The notes below the pieces were generated by a model. That model was not told the origin of the DNA. It searched no databases and saw nothing but the letters and a program-made list of their open reading frames with translations. Position numbers and translations under genes: made by a program. 64,000 nt of DNA from an uncultured Pseudomonadota bacterium (GTDB lineage Bacteria > Myxococcota_A > UBA796 > GCA-2862545): NCBI GenBank assembly GCA_913061235.1, contig CAJXTB010000028.1:18576-82575 (forward strand), read 5' to 3'. Below, in pieces: positions 7,926 through 17,136 of this stretch; positions within the stretch are counted from its first letter, which is position 1, and each line of letters begins with the position of its first letter.

Positions 7926-9706
7926 TTGCGCTGCTGCTCAAAGAGCTCGATGGTGTGCGTGCCTACATGTACGCGGTGCTGGCGTCCCTGGTCTTCGTCG
8001 CCTTCGACCATCTTCTGCCAGAGGCCGCCGCCTGGGTTCGTCCGGAAATCCTCTCTCACGGCGTTGTTGACTGGGTGTTCCTCTCTGGGCTCTTGGCCTT
8101 CTCCCTGGGCCATACGCTCGTCGCCGTCGAATACACCGAAGGACATATTGAGTTCTTGGACGGTCTACCGGTTCGCCGTTGGCAGGTGTTCTTGAGCAAG
8201 GTCCTCGCCGTCTGCGTTCCCATGACGCTCCTGGTCGTGGGTACCGTGGCCATCAAGGCGCTCACCCTGTGGGGCCTGGGCACCCCGTTCAGCGAAGCCG
8301 CCGTAGAGGCGCTGTTCGTCTACGGCCTTCGGCTGTCGCTCGTCCTCGTCGCATTCTCAAGCCTAGGACTCGCCGCATCATGGATGGGCGGGCTTGGCTG
8401 GGGCGTGCTGTTCGTCATGCTCTTTGGCCTGCTCATCCTGTCCGTCGCCGCTCCCTCAACGCGTCCCTACGTGATTGTTGAGAGCATGCATGACATTGAC
8501 TGGAACGGCTCTCGGCCAGTCCATCAGTGGGGCCCGGTGATTGTCTGGGGACTCATCAGCGCGTTCAGCGTGACGCTGTCTGGCTTGCTGTTCTTGGGGC
8601 CTGGGCGTTGGCTTGTGAAGCAAGGCAGCTGGAGCGGCGCCTTCGTCAAGTTCGGCGGACTCGGCTGTGGGGGACTGCTCTTCGTGCTCGTGCTCGCCTT
8701 GGCGTCCTTGGACCTGGTGTTCGTCAAAGCCAGCGAGCTCATGTCCCCAACAGACCGTGTCAGTACCGAGCACTTCCGCTTTCTGTACAACACCCGCGAC
8801 AGTGCCGAAGCACAGGCGCTCATTGCCGAAGCCGACGCCATCAGCGACACGCTTGCCGAGCAGATGGGCAACGACAAGCCGATGTACTTGGAGATTGAGC
8901 TGCTGGGTGCTGGCCGTGCCCACGCCGGTCGCTTCCTGGGCGGAAAGATTCGCATGGCCTTGGGCGAAGACGCCCGAGACACGCTCATTCACGAGCTTGC
9001 CCACGCACATGCCTTTGCCATCTCGAGCTGGGCGGTGGAGCATCAGTTCGACCATGTTCGGTTCTTTGAAGAGGGCTTGGCGTCGTACTACGAAGGCAAG
9101 AACAGTACGTCGGACAAAGACTATCGCTGGGCCGCTGGCGTGTGGGCCACCGATCAGGCACGCTTCGACCTGCTCGTGGAAGACGGCCTGCGCGGCGAGA
9201 CCCACGACAGCGACCAGGCCTATGCGCTTGGCGAACAGTTCGTGCTGGCGTTGGACCAAGAGTACGGTAGCGGCGCGGTTGCCTGTGTACTCAGGGCGCT
9301 GGGAGACGTCGGAGACGCCGATATCTCCGGTCTCAGCCTATGGGTAGAGACGTTCGGTCGCTGTGACTACGACCTCGACCGCGTAGTGGCTCGCTACGAC
9401 AGCAACCTCGAAGAAGAGGCCCGCTCGCTGCCGAGTCCACTGCCGGAAATTGCTGGACGCATGGACCGCTTGGGCGACCGCTTCCTGCTCACGGACCGCA
9501 ATGACACCGGGCTTGAGCTGCTGTGCCGCTACCGCGATGCCGTGGATACCGAACGCTTCCAGTGGGAAGTTCGCAATGCGGGAATCGGCGGCGTCTGCGG
9601 CATTCCAGGAACCATGTCCGGCAGCTCGTTCCAGGTGCAGTTCGGGTTCAAGCTGGACAGCGAAGCATGGCCCATCTTCTATCCTTGGACGACGACTGAG
9701 CTGTGA
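7922..9706 (+). CDS. ABC-2 type permease fused to a gluzincin metallopeptidase domain
   Basis: ATG 7922 overlaps the previous stop (ATGA). The 594 aa protein has an N-terminal membrane half with about six hydrophobic segments to roughly residue 270, then an extracellular domain. That domain contains the zinc motif HELAH at 357-361 and FFEEGLASYYEG with Glu383/Glu384, the spacing expected of a gluzincin (peptidase MA-like/M1-like) site. Aminopeptidase-type domains fused to ABC-2 permeases are known, mostly in M1-family proteins. With the ATPase and the degenerate sister permease this forms a complete exporter that may cut what it exports or a neighbouring envelope protein. Confidence 0.85.
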   Translation: MIALLLKELDGVRAYMYAVLASLVFVAFDHLLPEAAAWVRPEILSHGVVDWVFLSGLLAFSLGHTLVAVEYTEGHIEFLDGLPVRRWQVFLSKVLAVCVPMTLLVVGTVAIKALTLWGLGTPFSEAAVEALFVYGLRLSLVLVAFSSLGLAASWMGGLGWGVLFVMLFGLLILSVAAPSTRPYVIVESMHDIDWNGSRPVHQWGPVIVWGLISAFSVTLSGLLFLGPGRWLVKQGSWSGAFVKFGGLGCGGLLFVLVLALASLDLVFVKASELMSPTDRVSTEHFRFLYNTRDSAEAQALIAEADAISDTLAEQMGNDKPMYLEIELLGAGRAHAGRFLGGKIRMALGEDARDTLIHELAHAHAFAISSWAVEHQFDHVRFFEEGLASYYEGKNSTSDKDYRWAAGVWATDQARFDLLVEDGLRGETHDSDQAYALGEQFVLALDQEYGSGAVACVLRALGDVGDADISGLSLWVETFGRCDYDLDRVVARYDSNLEEEARSLPSPLPEIAGRMDRLGDRFLLTDRNDTGLELLCRYRDAVDTERFQWEVRNAGIGGVCGIPGTMSGSSFQVQFGFKLDSEAWPIFYPWTTTEL

Positions 9707-9794
9707 GCCAGGACAAAGAACGGTTTCGGGCTGTCGGGTCGTGTAGAACGTGGTGCTTCGAACCGTCGTGTCTTGGAGAACGTGGTGGTTCGGG

Positions 9795-10017
9795 AGTTCA
9801 GAAGTCAGAAGTCAGAAGTCAGGGCAGGCTTCTTGCGAAGCCGGCGTTGATGGGATTCTTGGCGATGGACGACGACGGTGGAAGGGCTTTGCGAGCATGT
9901 CGTGCTGGCGGAAAGACTGGCGACTTGGCCTGCGGCCTGCGCGCTTGCGACACTCTCAACCGGTCCGAAACGCAGGCGCGAAGCGTCTGTTCTGACCTCT
10001 GACCTCTGACCTCTGAC
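9795..10017. repeat. Dispersed structured repeat, copy 1
   Basis: The left arm is a run of the heptamer TCAGAAG (9795-9822) and the right arm is CTGACCT repeats (9990-10017), in inverted orientation. Next to the left arm lies a perfect hairpin, GGCTTC-ttgc-GAAGCC (9827-9842). Next to the right arm is CAGGCGC-gaa-GCGTCTG (9973-9989). The element nearly fills the 369-bp space between the permease gene and yaiI. No ORF inside it looks coding. Three relatives occur at about 40.95, 60.30 and 63.08 kb. Confidence 0.8.
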
Positions 10018-10075
10018 ATCCATCCCGCCGAGAATCCTGCCGAATCTCACAGCTCAACAGCCCACAGCGAAGTCT

Positions 10076-10525
10076 CTACAGATTCTGCGTCAGCCAGCGG
10101 TCCAAGGCATTCGCAAACGCCTTCTTCTCCCTAGGACCAAACGGTGGCGGGCCGCCCGTCATCACGCCAGATCCGCGCATGTCGTCCATGAAGTCGCGCA
10201 TGGCGAGCTGTTGGCGGACGTTCTTCGCGTCCAACATCTCGCCGCGCGGACGCAGGGCCATTGCACCCTTTTCAACGATTTGAGCGGCGAGGGGGATGTC
10301 ATTGGTGATGACGAGGTCGCCGGCCTTGCAGTGCTCGACGATGTAGTCGTCAGCGACGTCAAACCCTTTTCCTACCTGGATAAAGGTGATGTTGCCGCGG
10401 TTGGGCATGCGCTGGGAATGGTTGGCCACGAGAATGAGCGGTACGCCCCGACGCTCTGAGGCGCGGAACAGTACATCTTTGCAGTCTCGTGGCGCGGCGT
10501 CCGCATCAATCCAAATGGTCGTCAT
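10076..10525 (-). CDS. YaiI/YqxD family protein (UPF0178, DUF188)
   Basis: The 149 aa protein is recognisable end to end as UPF0178: IWIDADAAPRDCKDVL at the N-terminus, ANHSQRMP, DDYIVEHCKAGDLVITNDIPLA, and the C-terminal GGPPPFGPREKKAFANALD. The fold is PIN-like, with conserved acidic residues (Asp7, Asp9, TNDIPLA) suggesting nuclease ancestry, but no function is established. It lies 28 bp downstream of the TspO gene on the same strand and is probably last in the ACE-tspO-yaiI transcript. Confidence 0.93.
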   Translation of the reverse strand: MTTIWIDADAAPRDCKDVLFRASERRGVPLILVANHSQRMPNRGNITFIQVGKGFDVADDYIVEHCKAGDLVITNDIPLAAQIVEKGAMALRPRGEMLDAKNVRQQLAMRDFMDDMRGSGVMTGGPPPFGPREKKAFANALDRWLTQNL

Positions 10526-10553
10526 TCGGCCTAGTAACGCACTGGCCCGGCAC

Positions 10554-11048
10554 CTAGTTCAGGCTCCAGATAGCCGCGTTCAGTGCGGTCGCGAAGCTCA
10601 CCCAGGCCAAGTAGGGGACCATCAAGGCGCTTGCCGGGCGAGAAATCCGCCAGAACACGCCAATCGTGGCCACAATCGCACACCACAGCAGGACAATGTC
10701 CACGAGTGCCCACCCGGTCTGGCCCAAGCCAAAGAAGATGGGCGTCCACACCGCGTTCAGCACGAGCTGTCCGACCCACAGCGCCAGAGCGACACCGAGG
10801 CCCACGCGCTTCCACACCAGCCATGCTGCTGTCGCAATCATCACGTACAGCAGCGTCCAGACCGGTCCAAACAGCCAGCCCGGCGGCGCCCATGACGGCT
10901 GGTTGAGCCCCATGTACTCGCCCTGGGTGTTGTCTACGGACAGCGCCCCACCGGAGGCTGCTACGGTCACGACGACCAACAGCAGCACGAAGACGCCTAC
11001 CTGTGCGGCGATTCCCGGTGTCTGACGCGGTTCGTGACCCTCTACCAT
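10554..11048 (-). CDS. tspO: TspO/MBR (peripheral benzodiazepine receptor) family membrane protein
   Basis: The 164 aa protein has five hydrophobic helices and the family motifs: LNQPSWAPPGWLFGPVWTLLY near the middle, then LVLNAVWTPIFFGL and WVSFATALNAAIW at the end. TspO proteins bind tetrapyrroles and related ligands in membranes and are linked to porphyrin and stress control. The start overlaps the end of the upstream M2 peptidase gene by 7 nt, so translational coupling is likely and no separate strong ribosome site is visible. Confidence 0.93.
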   Translation of the reverse strand: MVEGHEPRQTPGIAAQVGVFVLLLVVVTVAASGGALSVDNTQGEYMGLNQPSWAPPGWLFGPVWTLLYVMIATAAWLVWKRVGLGVALALWVGQLVLNAVWTPIFFGLGQTGWALVDIVLLWCAIVATIGVFWRISRPASALMVPYLAWVSFATALNAAIWSLN

Positions 11049-12847
11049 CCGCAGGTTCGCCCTTCATTCTGCTCTTCCAAGTATGCCTGGAGCGGCGCGA
11101 AGTACTCAACGAGTGCCCGCGCGTCCATCTGCCGGGTGCCCGTGGCTTGCTCCAGAGCATCCGGCCAAGGCTGGCTGCTTCCCATGGCCAGCATGGACTG
11201 AAGGCGGTCGCCAGCTTCGGTGCTTCCATAGACAGAGCAGGTGTGCAGCGGGCCTTCGTGGCCAGCGGTCTCACACAGCGATTCGTGCAGCTGGAACTGT
11301 AGGATGTGGGCTAGGAAGTAGCGTAGGTACGGGGTGTTTGCAGGGATGTGGTACTTCGCACCTGGATCGAAGTCCGCTTCGCTGCGCTCCATTGGGGCGC
11401 CAACGCCTTGGAACTGTTCGCGTAGCTCCCACCAGCCGGCGTTGTAGGTCTCTGCAGTGATATCGCCGTCGAACACGTCCCAGCGCCACTGGTCAATCAT
11501 GCGGCCGAAGGGCAAGAAGGCGACCTTGGCCAGAGCAATGCGCATCTGCTCGTTGATGACGGCGTCTTCGGTCGACGACACGTCTTGCAGCAAGCCTTGT
11601 TGTTGCAGGTAGCTCGGGGTGATGGACAGGGCGATTGCGTCGCCGATGGCTTCGTGGAAGCCGTCGTGGGCACCGTTCTGGAAGAGAACGGGAAGCTCGT
11701 GGTACGCGTGGAAGTAGTAGTGGTGACCCAGCTCGTGGTGGATGGTCACGAAGTCCTCAGACGTTGGACGGATGCACATCTTCAGGCGCAGGTCGTCATC
11801 AAAGGTGAGGTCCCAGGCGCTGGCGTGGCACACCGCATCGCGGTCTTCGGGCTGGGTGAACATGGAGCGTTCCCAGAAGGTGTCGGGCAGGGCGTCTAGG
11901 CCCATGGACGTGAAGAATTGCTCGCCCGTGCGAACCATCTGTAGTGCGTCCCAGTCGGCAAGCGCGGGGGTGTAGTCGACCTCAGGTTCGGTCGGGAAGG
12001 GAGCGACGATTGGGTAGAGGTTCTCCCATGACTGGGCCCACATGTTGCCGGTGAGATGGGCGGGAATGGGACCGGTGGGGGACACGACGTCTTCGCCGTA
12101 CTCCTCTACAAGCTTGGCGCGAACGTGGCAGTGCAGCTGTTCGTACAGCGGCGCCACTTGTTCCCACAGGCGGTCGACTTCCGCTTCGAGCTCGGGTGCA
12201 GGCATGTCGTAGCTGCTTCGCCACATGTCCCCAACGTCCGCGAAGCCAAGGTCGCGTGCGCCTTCGTTGCCGAGCTCAGCGAAGCGTGTGTAGTCGCCGC
12301 GCATTTGCGGAGAGACAGTGCGCCAGCCGCTCCATGCGTCCAACAACACGGCGGGGTCGCGGCTGGTGGCCATGATGGCCGACAGGTCGCCGAGGTCCCG
12401 GCAGCCGTCGTCATTGCAGTACTCGCCTGCGCCGTAGGTTCCGTTGAGTCCGGTCTTGATGCCCGCGAGCTCGCCTCTACGGGTTGGGTCTTTGGGAGCG
12501 GGAAGGCTGGTGGCAATGCCGAGCAGATGGAGCTTGCGGGCGGTCTCGTCGGACAGGCCTTCCACGTCGCTGTACTGGCGTGATTCGTCGATGAGGGCTG
12601 TCAGAGTGGTCATGACGACCTCGCTCTGGGCGCTGGCTGCGGCCTCGTGAGCGTTGGTGATGTCGGTCTCGTAGGCCCAGTCGGCCATGGCGCCATCTAC
12701 CCAAACTGTGCGAAGGGCGGCATCTGCACGCTCAACGAAGGCGTCAGCGTCTGCAGCGGTAGGGCCGGCGACGGGGGTGACGTCTGGTGTGGCGGGGATG
12801 GGCTTGGCGCACCCAGCGAGGGCGAGCAGAATGAGGACAGAGCGCAT
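11042..12847 (-). CDS. M2-family peptidyl-dipeptidase (angiotensin-converting enzyme-like) lipoprotein
   Basis: ATG 12847 follows GGAGG. The 601 aa product has a lipoprotein signal (LLALAGC) and then an ACE-type catalytic domain: zinc motif HELGH at 371-375, FHEAIGDAIALS carrying the third ligand, and the C-terminal block NAGWWELREQFQG and GAKYHIPANTPYLRYFLAHILQFQ, all conserved in M2 enzymes. It should remove C-terminal dipeptides from peptides at the cell surface or in the periplasm. Length is typical for a single-domain ACE. It leads an operon with tspO and yaiI. Confidence 0.95.
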   Translation of the reverse strand: MRSVLILLALAGCAKPIPATPDVTPVAGPTAADADAFVERADAALRTVWVDGAMADWAYETDITNAHEAAASAQSEVVMTTLTALIDESRQYSDVEGLSDETARKLHLLGIATSLPAPKDPTRRGELAGIKTGLNGTYGAGEYCNDDGCRDLGDLSAIMATSRDPAVLLDAWSGWRTVSPQMRGDYTRFAELGNEGARDLGFADVGDMWRSSYDMPAPELEAEVDRLWEQVAPLYEQLHCHVRAKLVEEYGEDVVSPTGPIPAHLTGNMWAQSWENLYPIVAPFPTEPEVDYTPALADWDALQMVRTGEQFFTSMGLDALPDTFWERSMFTQPEDRDAVCHASAWDLTFDDDLRLKMCIRPTSEDFVTIHHELGHHYYFHAYHELPVLFQNGAHDGFHEAIGDAIALSITPSYLQQQGLLQDVSSTEDAVINEQMRIALAKVAFLPFGRMIDQWRWDVFDGDITAETYNAGWWELREQFQGVGAPMERSEADFDPGAKYHIPANTPYLRYFLAHILQFQLHESLCETAGHEGPLHTCSVYGSTEAGDRLQSMLAMGSSQPWPDALEQATGTRQMDARALVEYFAPLQAYLEEQNEGRTCGW

Positions 12848-12880
12848 GGAACCTCCAAGTGGCGGCCCTCTAGCGCGCTG

Positions 12881-13996
12881 CTACCGGACCTGCTCTTCCA
12901 AGAAGGACAGGGCGGTCTGCCAGTCTTCTTCGCGGACGTCGTGGCCCCCGTCTCGGCTCTGCCAAGTGGGTGCGGGGCCTTCGAGCAGAGTGAACACCGG
13001 GGCTGCGAGGTCGACCGCTTCTTGTGCACCTAGGGGGCTGGCAGCCGCGTCGTCATCGCCGTCGGTCACCAGCAGGGGACGAGGAGCGAGCTGGGCTAGC
13101 AGGAGATGCTGATCGATGGGAAGGCGCAGTTCATTGCCAACGAAGCCGCCCAAGCGGGGGGCGAACCCGTGTGGAAAGTCGGTCGTGAGCGCAGCAATGG
13201 ACTCGCCTTCAAACGACCGGGTCAGTGCCGCTCCCAGGGTTCCCGATTGGTGCGCCCAGACCGCAGCAATGCGCGAGTCGTGGGCTCCGGCGAGCAAGGC
13301 GGCCGTTCCACGTGTGTCGTGGCCGAAGGCGACAATGCGGTCGGCGTCTACCTCTTCAAGGGTCACTAGAACATCCACGGCGAGCGACACTCCCCACGCC
13401 CACGACACAACGGAGGGTGCTGGGTGAATGGCATCCGGGTCATCGACAGCGGTGTCGGACTGGTGCACGGTGGCTACGGCCCAGCCAGCGTCCATGGCTT
13501 GCTCTAGGGACCACGCGCTTGAACGACTGCCGCGGACGTCGGTGCAGGTCGGGTCGATGTATCCGCCGTTGTCAAAGAGCGAAGCGTCGTCAAAGACACT
13601 GGTGTTGCCGCACTGATTGAGGCCCAGCATCACCGGATGCGGACCGCGCGTGGGGGGGACGAACAGCGCGACCAACAGCTCGCCGCGTGCGTGGGAGGCG
13701 CTGTATTGCTGTTGGGTGCCGATTCGGATGTTTCCACGCCCTACTTCGGTGATGTTGCTCGCCGCTGTGGTGGGCCAATCACCGTAGATGTAGTGGCCAA
13801 AGAGGGTCTGAAGCTCTGGCTTGCGGAGCGTCTCCCACTCGTCTGCGGAAGCAATGGTGTCGCCGGTTTGCCAGGAGATGAGCGGGTCCTGGGGAAGCGT
13901 GACCTCGGGTAAGTCGCCAGGCTCTGGCAACAGCAGCCCTTCCACCGGCGAACTACAGGCCACCACACACATCCACACCGGCCACAACGCACGCAT
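12881..13996 (-). CDS. CE15-like alpha/beta-hydrolase lipoprotein with Asp at the nucleophile position
   Basis: ATG 13996 is preceded by AAGGAGG, and the 371 aa product starts with a lipobox (MRALWPVWMCVVACSS). Downstream blocks resemble glucuronoyl esterases (CE15): LNQCGN, RGSRSSAWSLEQAMDAGWAVATVHQSD, and a nucleophile elbow followed by AALLAGAHDSRIAAVWAHQSGTLG. CE15 enzymes have GHSR or GCSR at the elbow; here it is GHDTRG, placing Asp227 where Ser is expected. A probable catalytic His352 lies in GGHDVREEDW near the end. Either the enzyme uses Asp, as epoxide hydrolases do with GHD, or it has lost esterase activity. Confidence 0.7.
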   Translation of the reverse strand: MRALWPVWMCVVACSSPVEGLLLPEPGDLPEVTLPQDPLISWQTGDTIASADEWETLRKPELQTLFGHYIYGDWPTTAASNITEVGRGNIRIGTQQQYSASHARGELLVALFVPPTRGPHPVMLGLNQCGNTSVFDDASLFDNGGYIDPTCTDVRGSRSSAWSLEQAMDAGWAVATVHQSDTAVDDPDAIHPAPSVVSWAWGVSLAVDVLVTLEEVDADRIVAFGHDTRGTAALLAGAHDSRIAAVWAHQSGTLGAALTRSFEGESIAALTTDFPHGFAPRLGGFVGNELRLPIDQHLLLAQLAPRPLLVTDGDDDAAASPLGAQEAVDLAAPVFTLLEGPAPTWQSRDGGHDVREEDWQTALSFLEEQVR

Positions 13997-14027
13997 CTGC
14001 GCCTCCTTGGCGGCCACGGTATCCGCC

Positions 14028-14657
14028 CTAGTTGCTGATGGGGGCGTGTTTGTGGAGCCAGGTGTCAGACGCAAGCTGCTCCAGCATGAACTGGGCGACG
14101 TCCGCCCGTGCCACCTTCATGGCCAGGCGTGCGATGGACTCTGGTGTGAGCCGTTGAACGCTTCCCACGCCGTCGTCGTCAGTCAGAAACGGTGGACGAA
14201 CGACCACCCACTCGCGGTCGGACGCGGCGAGGTGTGCCTCCATGGCTGCACAGTCGCGAAAGGCGCGTGCCAAGTGTAGCGGGACGACTACGTAGCGGAT
14301 GAAGAAGGGGAGTTCTTCGCGTGTGTCGCCGACCCCGAAGGAGGACAGGGCCACCAATCGGGAGACGCCGTGGGTCTTCATGGCGGCCAGTATGGCTTCA
14401 GTTCCCCGCTCGCGGACCCGTTCTTGACTCCATGCACCGGCGCCGAGGGCCGAGACGACGGCGTCCTTGCCGCCAATCGCGGCATGGACACTGGCGGAGT
14501 CAAGGACGTCCCCCTGGTGAACGTGAAGGCGCTCATGGGTGAGAGTGACCTTGCTCGGAGTGCGTGCGAAGGCGGTGACGTGGTGCCCGCTGGCGAGGGC
14601 CTGGCGAATCAGGTGCTGGCCGGTCGGACCGGTAGAACCGAAGATAACGACGTTCAT
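14028..14657 (-). CDS. NAD(P)-binding (NmrA-like, atypical SDR) protein
   Basis: ATG 14657 follows AGGAG. The 209 aa protein opens with a Rossmann motif GSTGPTGQHLI (VVIFGSTGPTGQ) and has the pattern KDAVVSALGAGAWSQ then SRLVALSSFGVGDT and ERWVVVRP-like text (DREWVVVRPPFLTD) seen in NmrA/BVR-B-like reductases of unknown substrate. It is divergent from a LysR regulator across a short region with three related half-sites, so it is the likely target of that regulator. A related protein is encoded at 41185-41841. Confidence 0.85.
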   Translation of the reverse strand: MNVVIFGSTGPTGQHLIRQALASGHHVTAFARTPSKVTLTHERLHVHQGDVLDSASVHAAIGGKDAVVSALGAGAWSQERVRERGTEAILAAMKTHGVSRLVALSSFGVGDTREELPFFIRYVVVPLHLARAFRDCAAMEAHLAASDREWVVVRPPFLTDDDGVGSVQRLTPESIARLAMKVARADVAQFMLEQLASDTWLHKHAPISN

Positions 14658-14697
14658 GAGAATCTCCTAGTTGCTCCCCTGTCATACGAATTGGCGG

Positions 14698-14736
14698 TAC
14701 ATGAAACCAACACATGGTATTCATGTAGGTATGAAT
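14698..14736. promoter_or_regulatory. Divergent LysR-type control region with three half-sites
   Basis: TACATGAA (14698-14705) and TTCATGTA (14720-14727) form a perfect 8-bp inverted repeat with a 14-bp spacer. ATTCAT (14719-14724) pairs again with ATGAAT (14731-14736) over a 6-bp centre. The sites lie between the NAD(P)-binding gene (start 14657) and the LysR gene, where such regulators normally bind. The third half-site overlaps the proposed LysR start codon. Confidence 0.5.
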
Positions 14737-15693
14737 CATGCTCATGTTTGGCCGCTCCATGGAATCGATCTGAATCTGCTGGTTGCACTGGACGCCTTGC
14801 TCACTGCGTCGAGTGTCACCCAGGCGGCAGCGGTTGTCGGTGTGACCCAGTCAGCGATGAGCCACACGCTGGGCCGATTGCGTCGCCTCTTTGACGACCC
14901 GTTGCTGGTTCGCAGTGGGGCGTCGATGGTGCTGACCCCTCGCGCTGTTGGGCTGGCCGCTCCGCTTCGCGCGCAGCTGGTGGGGCTCGGCCAACTACTC
15001 GTTGAGCCAGACACCTTTGAGCCGAAGACGGCGGTTCGTACCTACCGACTCCTGGCACCAGACTTGTTCGACGCTCTGCTCTTGCCCGCTCTGGCCAACA
15101 CGGTGTGCGGGGTGGGACCGGGTCTGGACATTGCGATGGTGCCGTCGCTGTCGGTGCGACGAGACGATGCCTTGGCGACGGGGGAGGTGGATGTTGCGCT
15201 GGTTCCCGTTGGTCAAGGTCAGACCCTTCAGGCGCCGGCGGAGATGATGCAACGAACGCTGTTCCGAGACCGTTTTGTCTGCTTTGTGCGTCGCCAGCAT
15301 CCCATTTTGGAGGGGGAGTGGACGCCGGAGCGCTTTGCGATGGCGGACCATGCAATGGTCACCATGAGCGGGAGGGGTCAGGGAGTTGTGGACGAGGCTC
15401 TCGCCCGTCAGGGACTGGCCCGGCGCGTGGCCCTTCGCCTTCCGTCCTTCACGGCTACCCCGTATGTGATTCGACGGTCGGACCTCGTGCTGACCGGGCC
15501 CGCGAGTCTGGCGGGGTTGATGCCCGATGATGTCGTGATGCGTGAGCCGCCGGTTGACCTGCCGACTCACTCAATAATCATGGTCTGGCATCGACGCTTC
15601 GATGTAGACCCCGGGCACCAGTGGTTGCGTCAGCGATTGGTGGACGTAGCTGGAGGAGTGAACTCCGAGAATCGGCGGGCCATCATGCCCTAG
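14731..15693 (+). CDS. LysR-family transcriptional regulator
   Basis: The helix-turn-helix region is textbook: [20 protein letters not shown], then [20 protein letters not shown] and [10 protein letters not shown], followed by a periplasmic-binding-type effector domain to residue 320. The closest general resemblance is the NodD/LinR-type branch, where the domain begins with DLNLL. Three in-frame starts exist (TTG 14671, ATG 14701, ATG 14731). 14731 leaves the usual short tail before the HTH and is chosen, though 14701 is possible. It probably controls the divergent NAD(P)-binding gene and itself. Confidence 0.9.
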   Translation: MNHAHVWPLHGIDLNLLVALDALLTASSVTQAAAVVGVTQSAMSHTLGRLRRLFDDPLLVRSGASMVLTPRAVGLAAPLRAQLVGLGQLLVEPDTFEPKTAVRTYRLLAPDLFDALLLPALANTVCGVGPGLDIAMVPSLSVRRDDALATGEVDVALVPVGQGQTLQAPAEMMQRTLFRDRFVCFVRRQHPILEGEWTPERFAMADHAMVTMSGRGQGVVDEALARQGLARRVALRLPSFTATPYVIRRSDLVLTGPASLAGLMPDDVVMREPPVDLPTHSIIMVWHRRFDVDPGHQWLRQRLVDVAGGVNSENRRAIMP

Positions 15694-15731
15694 GCACCAT
15701 ACGGGCGCGCAACTCTGGACCCGGCTCTGCT

Positions 15732-17024
15732 TTGACCACTACCTTTGAAGATCTTGACCTGATTGACCCGCTGCTCGATGCCCTTGAAGCCGAGGGCTAC
15801 AACACCCCAACGCCGATTCAGGCTCAAGCCATTCCCGCTCTGTTTGAAGGCCGGGACATGCTCGGAATTGCGCAGACCGGTACCGGCAAGACGGCTGCGT
15901 TCTCGTTGCCCGTTCTCCAGCTGCTTTGGCAAGGTCGCCAGAAGGGGCCGCGTCGTATTCGCGCCCTCGTTGTGAGCCCAACGCGTGAGCTCGCCGCACA
16001 GATCGGAACGCGCTTCACTGCCTACAGTCGCGACCTAGACCTGACCAACACCGTGATTTTCGGTGGCGTCGGCCAGAACCCACAGGTCAAGCTCCTCAAG
16101 AAGGGCATCGACATCTTGGTCGCCACACCAGGCCGTCTCTTGGACCTGCAAGACCAAGGGCACATTGACCTGTCGCACGTGGAATTCCTGGTCTTGGACG
16201 AGGCTGACCGCATGTTGGACATGGGCTTCATCCGTGACATTCGTAAGATTGTCCAGCTGGTACCCAAGAAGCGGCAGACGCTCTTGTTCTCAGCCACCAT
16301 GCCGAACTCAATTGCTACACTTGCTGGCAGCATGCTGAACAACCCGGTCCGCGTAGAAGTGGTGCCGGAGTCCACGCCAGTCGAGCGCATTGACCAGTCC
16401 ATCATGCTGGTTCCGCGTGCAGACAAGCGGCGCCTGCTGACCCACCTGCTCGCGACCCGCGATGTAGAGCGTGGCATTGTGTTCACTCGTACCAAGCATG
16501 GCGCCAACCGCGTGGTCAAGCACCTTGACGAGTCCGGCGTGAAGTCCGCGGCTATCCACGGCAACAAGTCCCAAGGGGCTCGCACCCGGGCCATGGACGG
16601 ATTCCGTAGCGGCAGTCTCCAGGTTCTCGTCGCGACAGACGTTGCCGCACGAGGCATCGACGTTGACGGAATCACCCACGTGTTCAACTTCGACCTTCCG
16701 CACCCGGCAGAAGTCTACGTTCACCGCATTGGCCGTACGGCTCGTGCCGGCGCGGCGGGCGTGGCCATCTCGTTCTGTGACGAGACTGAAGCCGAGTACC
16801 TGCGCGCGATTGAGCGGCTGATCAAGATGCGTCTTGAGGTCGACGACGACCATGACTGGCACGAGCCCAGCGTTCTCACTGCACCGCCTCCTCCCAAGGA
16901 AGTTCGCCGTGGTCGTGGCGGCGGCGGTGGTCGTGGCGGCGGCGGTGGTCGCGGCGGCGGCGGCGGTGGTCGTGGTGGCGGCGGCGGTCGTGGTGGCGGC
17001 GGCGGCGGACGTGGCCGTCGGTAG
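15732..17024 (+). CDS. DEAD-box RNA helicase (RhlE-like) with RGG tail
   Basis: The helicase core is complete: [18 protein letters not shown] (Q motif), [70 protein letters not shown] and [10 protein letters not shown]. It unwinds structured RNA, and RhlE-type enzymes act in ribosome assembly and cold adaptation. The first codon consistent with the family start is TTG 15732 (TTFEDLDLI); no ATG or good ribosome site is nearby, so the start is uncertain. The last 38 or so residues are almost only Gly and Arg (16910-17021), an RGG-like RNA-binding tail, giving 430 aa. Confidence 0.93.
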   Translation: MTTTFEDLDLIDPLLDALEAEGYNTPTPIQAQAIPALFEGRDMLGIAQTGTGKTAAFSLPVLQLLWQGRQKGPRRIRALVVSPTRELAAQIGTRFTAYSRDLDLTNTVIFGGVGQNPQVKLLKKGIDILVATPGRLLDLQDQGHIDLSHVEFLVLDEADRMLDMGFIRDIRKIVQLVPKKRQTLLFSATMPNSIATLAGSMLNNPVRVEVVPESTPVERIDQSIMLVPRADKRRLLTHLLATRDVERGIVFTRTKHGANRVVKHLDESGVKSAAIHGNKSQGARTRAMDGFRSGSLQVLVATDVAARGIDVDGITHVFNFDLPHPAEVYVHRIGRTARAGAAGVAISFCDETEAEYLRAIERLIKMRLEVDDDHDWHEPSVLTAPPPPKEVRRGRGGGGGRGGGGGRGGGGGGRGGGGGRGGGGGGRGRR

Positions 17025-17083
17025 TCTGTAGGGCGTTCTCCTGACGTTCATCCGCCAGGATGCGCGTCGCTGAACGAGCCCAC

Positions 17084-17122
17084 AAAAAAGCCCGTGAGCC
17101 AGGAATGGCTCACGGGCTTTTT
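17084..17122. terminator. Bidirectional rho-independent terminator
   Basis: A-rich tract and AAGCCCGTGAGCC (17088-17100) pair with GGCTCACGGGCTT (17107-17119) around a 6-nt loop, with T residues continuing to 17122. A strong GC stem with A and T tracts on both sides ends both the helicase transcript and the convergent lipoprotein transcript. Confidence 0.93.
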
Positions 17123-17136
17123 GTTGGGCGGAAGCC

